Shown here: positions 23,911-32,097 of the stretch, one piece after another
Layout: each line of letters opens with the position of its first letter
How positions within the stretch are numbered: position 1 is the stretch's first letter
Assembly: GCF_003248605.1 (NCBI RefSeq)
Contig: NZ_QFPF01000001.1
Location: forward strand, 1-64,000
DNA length: 64,000 bases
Direction of reading: 5' to 3'
From: Microbacterium sp.
GTDB taxonomy: Bacteria > Actinomycetota > Actinomycetes > Actinomycetales > Microbacteriaceae
Made by a program: the position numbers and the translations under genes
The notes under the pieces: generated by a model
Told to the model about the DNA's origin: nothing
Databases searched by the model: none
What the model saw: only the letters and a program-made list of their open reading frames with translations

Positions 23911-26060
23911 CGGAGCATCTCCATCGGTTCGAAGTGATAGTCGCCGCGGATGGTGGGCTCGTCGATTTCGTCTTCATCGTCGTCATCCCCCGTCTCGGGC
24001 GAGTCGACGCGTCGGCGCGGGTCGCGGACGGAACCGGTCAGCTCGGTGGCGAGATCCGACGAGGCGGTCAGTTCCGCGTCGAGCATCCGCTGCACGGTGC
24101 GCAGCGACCACACCCCGTCCGGGTCCGGCTCCTTATCGTTCAGCTGCGCGGCCATCCGGGCACTCATCCGCCGCTCCGACGGGGTCAACCCGCGACCGGC
24201 GCCCCAGTCCTCGAGCAGCTGCGCGGCGACGTCATCGACCTGGGCGGGGCGGCCCTGACGGATCGCGATCTTCTTCGCGTACTCGAGCGCGTCCAGACTG
24301 AACGGAACGTCGAAGCTGCCCTTGTGCTCCCACTCGAGGGTGTGCCAAGTATGGTCCTCCGGGTCGTGGAAGTAGATCCGGGTGAGGTCGTCCGGGTTGA
24401 CGAAGAACGGCCACTCGGTGCCCTTGTCGCGGTGGATCGACCGGGCCCGGTTGCGGTACTTCGCCACCGACTCGCCCGTGTAACGGAGCTTGTGGATCTC
24501 CACCCCGTAGTGGTTGAACTGCCGCTTCACCACCGGCAGCAGCTCCAACAGCACGCTCCGGTCAGTCGGCAGGCGCAGCTGCCCCGCCACGGCGAGGCCC
24601 TGGTCGTAGCGTTGCGCGGGGCTGAGCTTGACCCCGGGCAGGTGCGGGTCCTCCAACGAATTATGCGGGCGAAGGTGGTAGACGGTGGCTACCCATTCCC
24701 GGATGATCTGCTCCAGCTGCGGCACCGTGTAGACGGCCTCTGCTTCGGGGTCCTCTCCGCGGCCGGCGACGTCGGCGCCCTTGTAGCCGGGTAACTCCTG
24801 CAGCAGGTCGTCGAGGGTTCGGAAGAACCGTTCCACGGGGCTCTTGTCGGTGGGTTGATACACCCGTGCGGGTTGGATGGAGATCCCCAACCGGGCGCAC
24901 CCGCTCGTGACATGCTCCGACAGGTAGGCGGAGCCGTGGTCGACGACCACGGTCTCCGGCAGGATGCCGGCGCGGGTGAAGCGGGACACTTTTGTGCGGG
25001 TCGGGTCCACCAGCAGCGTGTCGGGCAGTCCGTGGTACGGCCAGCGGGCGGATGTGGCCCAATCCGTGGGCGTGTCGAACGGTTGCAGCGCCTCCATCAG
25101 CACCCCGGCGACGTCGATCGATTTCGTCGACCCCGGTGTGAGCCGCAGCCCGAGGATGCACCGCGAATACAAGTCCATCGCGATCGTGAGATCCGCCGAC
25201 ACCCACTTCCCGGTCACCGGGGCCACGGCGAACACATTCAGCGGGGTGGTGTCCATCAGCACGTACTCGCCCGGCCGGACCGCCGACAGTCGTCCGTACG
25301 GCGCCGGGGGTCGGTTCGCGGTGGACCGTTTGCGTTTGGTGGGACCGGTGAACGTGCCGCGCCCTCGATCCAGCTCAGCCAACGCGTTGTACGCGCTCGC
25401 ACGCGACGGACGCTTCACCGCCCCCGGGCCGTGGACGCGCTCGGTGCGCGCGTTGATCCGGTCGATGATGATCTTCTTGGACACCTTCGCTTCGGGGGTC
25501 TGCTCGTCCAGGACCGTCTGTGCGGTGGCGATCCACCGCGGGTCGAACCCGGTCAGCGCGTTCCCGGCTTGGGAGGACCGGTAGTCCATCAGACCCGCCT
25601 CCCCGGACTCCCGGTACTGCGCCACCCAGCGGCGCACGGTCCGTTCACCCTTCCCCAGTTCGGCAGCCTTCGCCGCGGTCCGCTGTCGCAGACTGTGCTG
25701 CGGGTGGTACTCCAGGCGCGGCTCACCCTCCCGCGGGATCTGCGCCGTGCCGGACTTGTATCCGGTGAGCACCTCCCGGACATGGTCGGCGCGCTCCATG
25801 GTGCGCGCCTTCGCGGAGTCGGTCGCGTCCGCCCACAGCACCCCCAGCGGAGTAGCATCCCCTTCCCTTGTGTGGCCGGGGATGTGGGCCTTCCCGCCCT
25901 CGGCGGCAGGACGCAGCACGTCGATCATCCGCAGTCGGCGGTGCCGGCCGGTGCGGTCGCGGATGATCACCGCCCCGTCAGCGATCTCCACAACCGTGCA
26001 CGCCTCCCCGTCATAGACGAAATCCATCCCAGGTCGCAGCATCCAACTGTCCATCGTCAT
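23907..26060 (-). CDS. tnsB: TnsB/TniA-like DDE transposase
   Basis: A 717-residue retroviral-integrase-fold transposase. An N-terminal HTH region (GKGERTVRRWVAQYRESGEA) is followed by the DDE core: VLMDTTPLNV (first Asp), PETVVVDHGSAYLSEHV (second Asp) and KSPVERFFRTLDDLL (Glu). A Mu-type C-terminal beta-barrel follows (GVEIHKLRYTGESVAKYRNR). The start is ATG 26060 with GAGAGGA just upstream; a TTG four codons earlier is less likely. It makes 3'-end cuts and joins strands. Confidence 0.92.
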   Translation of the reverse strand: MTMDSWMLRPGMDFVYDGEACTVVEIADGAVIIRDRTGRHRRLRMIDVLRPAAEGGKAHIPGHTREGDATPLGVLWADATDSAKARTMERADHVREVLTGYKSGTAQIPREGEPRLEYHPQHSLRQRTAAKAAELGKGERTVRRWVAQYRESGEAGLMDYRSSQAGNALTGFDPRWIATAQTVLDEQTPEAKVSKKIIIDRINARTERVHGPGAVKRPSRASAYNALAELDRGRGTFTGPTKRKRSTANRPPAPYGRLSAVRPGEYVLMDTTPLNVFAVAPVTGKWVSADLTIAMDLYSRCILGLRLTPGSTKSIDVAGVLMEALQPFDTPTDWATSARWPYHGLPDTLLVDPTRTKVSRFTRAGILPETVVVDHGSAYLSEHVTSGCARLGISIQPARVYQPTDKSPVERFFRTLDDLLQELPGYKGADVAGRGEDPEAEAVYTVPQLEQIIREWVATVYHLRPHNSLEDPHLPGVKLSPAQRYDQGLAVAGQLRLPTDRSVLLELLPVVKRQFNHYGVEIHKLRYTGESVAKYRNRARSIHRDKGTEWPFFVNPDDLTRIYFHDPEDHTWHTLEWEHKGSFDVPFSLDALEYAKKIAIRQGRPAQVDDVAAQLLEDWGAGRGLTPSERRMSARMAAQLNDKEPDPDGVWSLRTVQRMLDAELTASSDLATELTGSVRDPRRRVDSPETGDDDDEDEIDEPTIRGDYHFEPMEMLR

Positions 26061-26101
26061 GGTTCCTCTCAAGTGAATGGTCGGTGATCGGGTGCCGTCG
26101 C

Positions 26102-26416
26102 TCAGGCCGCGTCACGGAGGGACGAACCGCTCTCCGCCGTCGCTCGACGATGCCGCGCCGCCGGCCGCACGATGCGCATGCCGAACACCTCCCGCAGGTA
26201 CTCCTCAACGTCGTGAAACAGCTGGGCTACCGCTTCCTTGTCCTCCGCGAGTGACTGCGGGGGCACCGGCAACGCCGCGGGGATGCCCAGCACTTCGCAT
26301 GCCCGTGCCGTGTCGGCTTCGCGGTCGCGCTCCGACCTCACCGGCCGGCCATTGCCGGCGGGATCCTCGAAAGGAAGGAAGGTGGTGCCAGGTCGAAGGT
26401 CGTCTCGTGCGCTCAT
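26102..26416 (-). CDS. Unknown small protein of the tns operon
   Basis: A 104-residue acidic/basic protein (MSARDDLRPGTTFLPFEDPA, then QSLAEDKEAVAQLFHDVEEYLREVF, with an Arg-rich tail). ATG 26416 overlaps the tnsA stop, and tnsB follows after 41 bases, so it belongs to the operon. A single amphipathic helix is evident. No family was recognised. Its position between TnsA and TnsB suggests an adaptor for the heteromeric transposase, which is speculation. Confidence 0.65.
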   Translation of the reverse strand: MSARDDLRPGTTFLPFEDPAGNGRPVRSERDREADTARACEVLGIPAALPVPPQSLAEDKEAVAQLFHDVEEYLREVFGMRIVRPAARHRRATAESGSSLRDAA

Positions 26417-27135
26417 GTCGGCTCCAATACGCTCGTCGTGCTCAACAGGTGGGACAGGTTCGTGCGCAGACGCTGGGTCCACAGCAGGTGCAGCACGAGG
26501 GAACGGGCGAACGGTGGCTCACCCGCGATCGGGGTCACGGCGCGCACCGCTTCCCCGAACGTCACAGGGGCTCCCAGCACATCCGCCGCGGCGTCGACCT
26601 GCCCGGGATCGAACTGGAAGCCGCGCCGATAGCCGGCGAGGAACTGCACATTCGCAAGCGGCACCGGATCGGGCTCGGAGCACACTCGGTACTCCCAGCC
26701 ATGCGCCTCGACCTCCCGCCGCGTCCAATCCAGCGAATCCAGCACCGCCGGGATCTGCAGCTTCGCCGCCGGCTTCACATCGACAACGCACACCGACCCG
26801 TCTGGGCGCGAGAGCAGATAGTCCGGGATGTGCTTGCGGGTCGTGCCGTGATCGTCGCCCTCCATCAGGAACGGCTGCGACAGGATCCACTCCACCCGCG
26901 GGTCAAAGTCGCACAGCAGCAGATTCGCGTACTCCAGCCGCGACTCGTACCCCACCGGCGCCCGCATCGTCGCCGACCAATACGAGCCCGAGAAATGCCG
27001 CTGCCTGCGGTACCAGCGGAACTCACGCCACGGCACCGCCGCCGCGAACACCCCCAACCGGGCATCCGCCAACGCGACGACGTCGACATGACCCTGCACC
27101 GAGCGGATCCGGATCATCGACGCCGCCGAGCTCAT
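26413..27135 (-). CDS. tnsA: TnsA-like endonuclease
   Basis: A 240-residue protein with the TnsA N-terminal PD-(D/E)XK nuclease pattern: GYESRLEYANLLLCDFDPRV (Glu), KHIPDYLLSRPDGSVCVVDVKP (Asp ... Asp-x-Lys). A helical C-terminal domain (TFGEAVRAVTPIAGEPPFAR) may contact TnsC. TnsA cuts the 5' ends so that the element moves by cut-and-paste. The start is uncertain: ATG 27135 is chosen, GTG 27159 is possible, and neither has a strong ribosome site. It is the first gene of the leftward operon. Confidence 0.85.
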   Translation of the reverse strand: MSSAASMIRIRSVQGHVDVVALADARLGVFAAAVPWREFRWYRRQRHFSGSYWSATMRAPVGYESRLEYANLLLCDFDPRVEWILSQPFLMEGDDHGTTRKHIPDYLLSRPDGSVCVVDVKPAAKLQIPAVLDSLDWTRREVEAHGWEYRVCSEPDPVPLANVQFLAGYRRGFQFDPGQVDAAADVLGAPVTFGEAVRAVTPIAGEPPFARSLVLHLLWTQRLRTNLSHLLSTTSVLEPT

Positions 27136-27211
27136 CCCCGACCCGGCTCCCCGACCCACAGCCAGCCGCCATCGCCCGTGTCCCCGATCGGAGCCTGACG
27201 GTGCTGCGCGC

Positions 27212-27225
27212 GCATGTACACATGC
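27212..27225. promoter_or_regulatory. Short palindrome upstream of tnsA
   Basis: GCATGT-AC-ACATGC: 6-base arms with a 2-base centre, 53 bases before the longest tnsA start. A possible operator for the transposition operon; no protein is assigned. Confidence 0.35.
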
Positions 27226-27310
27226 TGTTGCCCAGCCCCGTCGGAGCGGAACTCACCGGCGCAACAAAAAGCAGCGATCAACTTTGTACTAAAACACTAA
27301 AAAGCTAATC

Positions 27311-27335
27311 ACTACTAAATGTCACATTCACTACC
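27311..27335. promoter_or_regulatory. Palindromic site P1 (operator or element end)
   Basis: The core ATGTCACAT followed by TCACTACC matches the site at 31540-31564 through the core and right arm; the left arm is degenerate. It sits in a 100-base AT-rich stretch between the divergent tnsA and winged-helix genes. The likely reading is an operator for the winged-helix protein. An alternative is one end of an element, because TGTCACATTCACTACC here and TGTGACATTCACTACC read inward from 31555 would form an inverted repeat. Confidence 0.55.
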
Positions 27336-27343
27336 ATAGCCGG

Positions 27344-27368
27344 TGTTGTGCCTGTCAGATACACAACA
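27344..27368. promoter_or_regulatory. Inverted repeat upstream of winged-helix gene
   Basis: TGTTGTG at 27344-27350 pairs with CACAACA at 27362-27368, with an 11-base centre. It lies between site P1 and the start codon at 27420. It may be an additional regulator site or a leader hairpin. Confidence 0.4.
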
Positions 27369-27401
27369 AACCTGCGCCGCGCCGTCGGCGGCGTCGGACG
27401 C

Positions 27402-27414
27402 ATATGAGACACTC
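27402..27414 (+). repeat. ATATGAGACACTC element, copy 1
   Basis: A 13-base sequence found again at 48549-48561 and 53327-53339 in the same orientation. Here it ends five bases before the ATG at 27420. Candidate shared regulatory element. Confidence 0.5.
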
Positions 27415-27419
27415 GGAAC

Positions 27420-27743
27420 ATGACGGCGATCCACCCGATTGCCCCCGAAGACTCCAAGGCGCTCTTCGGGAACAGCTACATGCACACCGTGCTGGTCGAG
27501 ATCACCCGGCACGGCGATGAGCCGTTCTCCCCGAAGCAGATCATCGACGCCACAGGGCTTCCCGGCGGGATCGTCCACCCGCTCATCAAGAGGCTGAAGT
27601 CCCGCCACTTCATCGAGTACCTCGGCCGCGTGCCCGGCGAGAAGACCACGCTGTACCAGGTGCGCGACAACCCTTACATGCGCGCCGCGCGCGAGTACGC
27701 GCAGGCCGCCACGGACACCCCGCAGCACCGAGTCGCGAGCTAG
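27420..27743 (+). CDS. Small winged-helix DNA-binding protein
   Basis: A 107-residue protein. SYMHTVLVEITRHGDEPFSP and KQIIDATGLPGGIVHPLIKR (recognition helix), then a wing FIEYLGRVPGEKTTLYQVRD, give a MarR/PadR-like winged helix. The gene converges on the NTPase gene 27740-31393, overlapping its end by four bases. Two near-identical palindromes flank the pair (27311-27335 and 31540-31564). It is likely the module's repressor and autoregulated. The AT-rich upstream region and the ATATGAGACACTC element may control it. Confidence 0.75.
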   Translation: MTAIHPIAPEDSKALFGNSYMHTVLVEITRHGDEPFSPKQIIDATGLPGGIVHPLIKRLKSRHFIEYLGRVPGEKTTLYQVRDNPYMRAAREYAQAATDTPQHRVAS

Positions 27744-30700
27744 TCATCGGCCGGCGGGTGGCGCATCCATACCCGAGTCGGATAGGTCTCCGGTGTCCAG
27801 GACGACACGGGTCCGCTGCCTGCGCCTTCGAGCACGGTCAGCGCGCCGGCGAAGTCCGGGGAGGCGGGGACGTCGACAGGGCTGTAACTGCGGGCCACCA
27901 GTCGGGCGTAGTCGCCGGGAAGCTGGGACGTGTACCCCGCCACCGCGTCGAAGCCGAGGGTTTGTGCGCTCGCGTTGAGCACCGCCGCTTTCGTCGACGT
28001 CGCGACAGCCGCGTTCTGGATCACCTGCACACTGTCTGCGGGAAACACGAACGGGCGACCCTGCACCCAGTCGCCCAAGGCTTCGATGATGTCCACGGTC
28101 TGCCATGCGGGGTTGCGCGGCAGGTTGACGGCGATCGCCACCTTGATCTCGTCGGCCACGTCAGGGTTGCGCAGCAGACGGATCAGCAGCGGTTCGGTCA
28201 CCGACAGCGACAAGAAGAACTCGGACACCGTCGGTGACGTGGCCACGAACGCCTCCTGCGCTGCCGCCGAGCGGCTCAGCGCGTTGAACGTGTCGGCTGT
28301 GTCGGAGATCAGCTCGCTTCGCAGGAGCTCCGCGATCAGCTCCGGCTCCTTCGAGGTATCCCGACCGATCGGCAGCGTGTCGATGAGCTGGGCTGCCAGC
28401 CGAACCCGAACCTCGACCGGCAGCTCCGTGACGTTCACGATCGCGACGGCCAGTGACTGGCGCTGACCGGTATCGGCCGCGGCAGGCACATCGAGCTCCG
28501 GAGACGCTCGCAGATACCCGATCAGCTGCTCGTCCAGTGACCGGTCGTTGATGTAGCTCGTGACGTTCTCAAAGGTGAGCGGGAAGCGCCGGCCGAGGGC
28601 GAGTGTTGCGAGCACCTCCTCGGGAACGCCCTGGACGTCCTCGACCTGCAGCATCTCGGGCATGCGCGGCTCGACGTCGGCCGATCGGCCCGGGGCGGAT
28701 CTCTCGACGGCCGCCATTACCTCGACGATCCCATCTGCGTGCGTCACGCTCGACCGGCCCGTCGCATCGAGCACGGCGAGATAGTCGTCGAAGAAGTGCA
28801 CGACGTGATGGAACGTCGGATCGCCCAGGTCGAGGATCGTATCCAGCGCGACGTTCTCCCCATCTCCGACCGCGACCTGCAAGTTCTCAGCGGTCACGTC
28901 ATACTGCCGTGCTGCGACGACGGCGCGCTGCGCGGATCGTGACAGGCCGTCCAGCGAAGGGAGTCGGATGCCCAGTCGCTGCAACGCCGCGACCGCCCGG
29001 TCGGGAGACCGAGTCGCATCCACCAGGTCCGGATACCCAAGGCGGGCCGCGGCGATCGTGGCCTTCATCGGATCGGGGACGTGATAGTCGCGCTCCGGGT
29101 CCGCGCCGAGGAACGCTTCCGGGGCCAGCGCGTCCTTCGCCTCGGGGAGATCGGTGAGTTCAGCGTCGAGGAAGTCGAAGATGCCCGTCCAGTGGAGCGC
29201 GAGCCGTCGCACGAGGATGTCGGGGTGGGCACCCTGACGAAGGTATGCCTTGAGAAATGCGACCCCGTCGGATTGCCCGGCGGCGATGATCTGCAAGTGG
29301 GTATCCAGTCGCGGGTCGTCGTCGGCCAGCAGTTGGTCATAGATCGCGGCGTTGAAGATGCCGACGGACTCGAAGACATGCTCGCCACCCAGCGTGAGCA
29401 CCGTGGGAACCTCGTCTGGCAGAAGGGGGTAGTTGATGTCCGGACTCTCGGTCTGCAAGTGCTGCACGACATAGGTCATCGCGTTGGCGGAGGCGATGAC
29501 GCCGTAGAACTGTGACGCGTACAGTGGAAAATTCCGGTCGAGGAGTCCCTCGCAGATCAGATCGACCAGCAGCGGATCACCGTCCACGGTGGATTTCACC
29601 CAGCCGGCGAAGTCCGCATCCTCCCCGTCCAGTTCCAGCGGCATAGGCGGACGGGCGAGGTCGACGAAGTCCGCCCGGCGCAGCTCCTGCTGATCCTGGC
29701 GGGCCTTCTCTATCGCCAGCCGCACGTCGCCTGACGCGCGCGCCACCCAGCTCCCCGGGACGATCGAGCCCAGGTCTTCGCGCAGCGTCGCCGCGGAGAG
29801 GGTGAACACGAGATCAGAGGAGTCGCGGACCTCGATGGGGTGACCGGAGTCGATCGCCTGCTCCCAGAACTCGACCGTCATGACCTCGTTCGAAGTCCAC
29901 TGGCGGCCGGCGAGCACGAACGACGCGTTATGAATGGGACGGCCCATACGGGAGAGCCAACGCTCCACCAACTTCTGAAGCTCAGCGCCCAGCTGCTCGG
30001 CACGATCGACCGTCGCCGTGTGCGGAACCTGCGACGCCTCCAGCTCAGCCAACGACTCCGCGAGCGTCGCCAACCCCGCCGCGATGATCCGGCGCGACCG
30101 CCGGTACATCGTGTCGAGAACGCTCGCGCCCACCCGGATCTGCTCGAAGTCCTGCAGATGCGTGTTCTTGTACGCCACGACAGCGAACAACCCGCTGGGC
30201 GTGAGGCCGCGCAGCAGCCCCGGCGCGAGAATCCGCGCTCTGAACACCCGGTACTCGTTCGCGATATTCCGCAGAAGCCGCATGTCCGTCACATGCTTGG
30301 CGACCACACGGATCACATCGAAGGAAACCTCTGGATCGATCTCCCGCATCATGCCGGACAGCAAGTCCGCAGACGAGCGGTGCGTGATGAACGGCACGAT
30401 CGGGATGACAAGCTCGAAGAACTTCGTCCGCTGAGTCGCCGGCTCCGACAACACTGGACGCGCCTGCCACACCCCAGGATCCGCATCCTCCGTCTGGTCG
30501 AGCGCCGTGCCGTTCCGGTCGCGTCGCGCCTCCTCCAGATCCTCGAAGATGCTGTCTCGCACCGCGTAGATGAAGTGAACCGGGCGCTTACGGAGCTGAC
30601 CCGAGGAGTTCAAGAGCGTGTTCAGCTCCCTCAGCGATGCATAAATCGTTGGGTCCTCGAAGCGATCCAGATCCTCGATGATCACAACGTCGCGCCCGGT

Positions 30701-31393
30701 CATCTCGAAGAAGTAGACGATCTCATCCAGATACTCGTCGAAATAGCTCCCGTCTGCGTCTCCGGTCAGACTGACCGACGTCGCCGACGTGCCCAGCTTG
30801 TCGATCCGCACCCGGTTCGACAACAGCACCCGCGTCACGAACGCGCCGGCCGCGGCCAGCAGCCCGATCGCAGTCAGAATCGTCGGACGCTGCCACCACT
30901 CCGCATCCGGGGCAAGCTGAAGAGGGGCGCCCCAGCCAGTCACCCAGAACACCGCGGCCACCAGCACCCCAACAAGCACCGAAGTCACAAGAGCACGGCG
31001 CACGGGCAGCCGGCTGATCCGCCGGAACCGAGATCCCGGCACGGCGATCGGACGCTCCCGGTACAACAGCTGCTTGACGATCTCCTTCTGAATGTAGTTC
31101 GTCAGCTCACTGCTCTGCCGATCGAACGGCTGCACCCCGACATCGCTCAACGACGACAGCGAGATCTCAACTACCCGAGATGCGAGACGCTCACGAACCC
31201 CTGCGAGGACACTGCTCTTGCCGCTCCCGTACCCACCAGTCAGCGCGATATTCCAGACCCGCTTGCGGCGCTCGTCGTCCTCCAAGAGCGACACGAGCTC
31301 GTCGCTGTAGAGCTTGTGCTGCACCGGATCATGCACCGGAATCAGCGGTACCAAGCCCACTCCGGCCCCGTCCCCCCCAGCCACGCCCGCCAT
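27740..31393 (-). CDS. YobI/KAP-like membrane P-loop NTPase, 1217 residues
   Basis: The P-loop GGYGSGKSS is at residues 53-61. Two membrane spans lie around 133-152 (LVTSVLVGVLVAAVFWVTGW) and 168-190. Walker B is DVVIIEDLDRFEDPTIYASL near 250. A KAP/YobI-type sensor region follows (RPVHFIYAVRDSIFEDLEEA, FFELVIPIVPFITHRSSADL). The last 700 residues are helical and repeat-like with no recognised domain. YobI-like NTPases are large membrane-anchored STAND/KAP relatives; a defence role is suspected for KAP proteins, but none is shown for this one. ATG 31393 lacks a good ribosome site. The neighbour is a convergent winged-helix gene. Confidence 0.82.
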   Translation of the reverse strand: MAGVAGGDGAGVGLVPLIPVHDPVQHKLYSDELVSLLEDDERRKRVWNIALTGGYGSGKSSVLAGVRERLASRVVEISLSSLSDVGVQPFDRQSSELTNYIQKEIVKQLLYRERPIAVPGSRFRRISRLPVRRALVTSVLVGVLVAAVFWVTGWGAPLQLAPDAEWWQRPTILTAIGLLAAAGAFVTRVLLSNRVRIDKLGTSATSVSLTGDADGSYFDEYLDEIVYFFEMTGRDVVIIEDLDRFEDPTIYASLRELNTLLNSSGQLRKRPVHFIYAVRDSIFEDLEEARRDRNGTALDQTEDADPGVWQARPVLSEPATQRTKFFELVIPIVPFITHRSSADLLSGMMREIDPEVSFDVIRVVAKHVTDMRLLRNIANEYRVFRARILAPGLLRGLTPSGLFAVVAYKNTHLQDFEQIRVGASVLDTMYRRSRRIIAAGLATLAESLAELEASQVPHTATVDRAEQLGAELQKLVERWLSRMGRPIHNASFVLAGRQWTSNEVMTVEFWEQAIDSGHPIEVRDSSDLVFTLSAATLREDLGSIVPGSWVARASGDVRLAIEKARQDQQELRRADFVDLARPPMPLELDGEDADFAGWVKSTVDGDPLLVDLICEGLLDRNFPLYASQFYGVIASANAMTYVVQHLQTESPDINYPLLPDEVPTVLTLGGEHVFESVGIFNAAIYDQLLADDDPRLDTHLQIIAAGQSDGVAFLKAYLRQGAHPDILVRRLALHWTGIFDFLDAELTDLPEAKDALAPEAFLGADPERDYHVPDPMKATIAAARLGYPDLVDATRSPDRAVAALQRLGIRLPSLDGLSRSAQRAVVAARQYDVTAENLQVAVGDGENVALDTILDLGDPTFHHVVHFFDDYLAVLDATGRSSVTHADGIVEVMAAVERSAPGRSADVEPRMPEMLQVEDVQGVPEEVLATLALGRRFPLTFENVTSYINDRSLDEQLIGYLRASPELDVPAAADTGQRQSLAVAIVNVTELPVEVRVRLAAQLIDTLPIGRDTSKEPELIAELLRSELISDTADTFNALSRSAAAQEAFVATSPTVSEFFLSLSVTEPLLIRLLRNPDVADEIKVAIAVNLPRNPAWQTVDIIEALGDWVQGRPFVFPADSVQVIQNAAVATSTKAAVLNASAQTLGFDAVAGYTSQLPGDYARLVARSYSPVDVPASPDFAGALTVLEGAGSGPVSSWTPETYPTRVWMRHPPADD

Positions 31394-31513
31394 TCAGCTA
31401 CCCCAGATCACCCAACGCACACACGATCCGTCCACGAGACCTGGCCCAATGGCCAACTGTGGGCCACCTTGCGATAGAAAATGCCATCTTCACGTGGAAC
31501 CTACAACCACGCC

Positions 31514-31542
31514 TTGACACGGGAGCAAGCTGGTTTTAGGGT
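31514..31542 (+). promoter_or_regulatory. Sigma-A type promoter of the DUF3560 operon
   Basis: -35 TTGACA at 31514-31519, a 17-base spacer, and -10 TAGGGT at 31537-31542. The palindrome 31540-31564 overlaps the -10 end and the transcription start, a classical repressor position. The ATG is at 31582 with GAGGAGG at 31569-31575. Confidence 0.75.
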
Positions 31543-31564
31543 AGTGAATGTCACATTCACCACC
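31540..31564. promoter_or_regulatory. Palindromic site P2 (operator)
   Basis: Arms GGTAGTGAATGT (31540-31551) and ACATTCACCACC (31553-31564) around a central C; 11 of 12 arm positions pair. It overlaps a good promoter for 31582 and lies 147 bases upstream of the divergent NTPase gene. It shares the core and right arm with P1 at 27311-27335, so one protein probably binds both. Confidence 0.7.
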
Positions 31565-31581
31565 TTTGAGGAGGTCTCATC

Positions 31582-32097
31582 ATGCGTGCGTTCCCCGTGA
31601 ACCGCGACACCATCGACCTGCTGGTCACCGCCGCCTACATCTCCACCCCCGCCTATCGCAGCAGCACCCCGCGCGAGCTCGCCGAGAACGCCGACCGGAT
31701 GGGGCAGAGCCTCTGGGACGAGAACCACGCCAGCGTCAGCTACGCGATCAAGCAGCACATCGCCGCACCCCACTACGAGTGGCAGCCCGTCGCCGAGATC
31801 GTTCCCCTGGCCGACGATGAGCAGGCGTTGCAGATCGAACGCAGCCGTCTTCTGCTCGCGGAGGTCTCCTGCCATCACCCCGGATGGGACCAGTCCCCCG
31901 CCCGTGATCTCGTCGAGCGCCTCGGCGACGCGATCGCGCGGCGCTTCTCCCACCGGCCGCTCGTGGACTCCCCCGACCACCTGGGCGTCAAAGAGTACGA
32001 GGGCCTGCACCGCGCCGCCGAGGTCTGGGAGCGAGAGATCGGATTCCGCCACCCGCTCACGCACGACGCAGCCGCGCGGGAAGGGAGCCGGCCATGA
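31582..32097 (+). CDS. Conserved plasmid-type protein, unknown function
   Basis: A 171-residue soluble protein (MRAFPVNRDTIDLLVTAAYI, TPRELAENADRMGQSLWDEN, YEWQPVAEIVPLADDEQALQ). ATG 31582 has a strong ribosome site GAGGAGG. The stop overlaps the DUF3560 gene. It was not assigned to a named domain. The Trp/His-rich middle section (CHHPGWDQSPARDLVERLGD) resembles proteins next to DUF3560 genes on actinobacterial mobile elements. Confidence 0.75.
   Translation: MRAFPVNRDTIDLLVTAAYISTPAYRSSTPRELAENADRMGQSLWDENHASVSYAIKQHIAAPHYEWQPVAEIVPLADDEQALQIERSRLLLAEVSCHHPGWDQSPARDLVERLGDAIARRFSHRPLVDSPDHLGVKEYEGLHRAAEVWEREIGFRHPLTHDAAAREGSRP

Noticed and set aside
22447-23937. A 496-codon plus-strand frame over tnsC
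   Set aside because: The minus strand carries P-loop and Walker B motifs and overlapping starts and stops with its neighbours. The plus frame has no motif or ribosome site.
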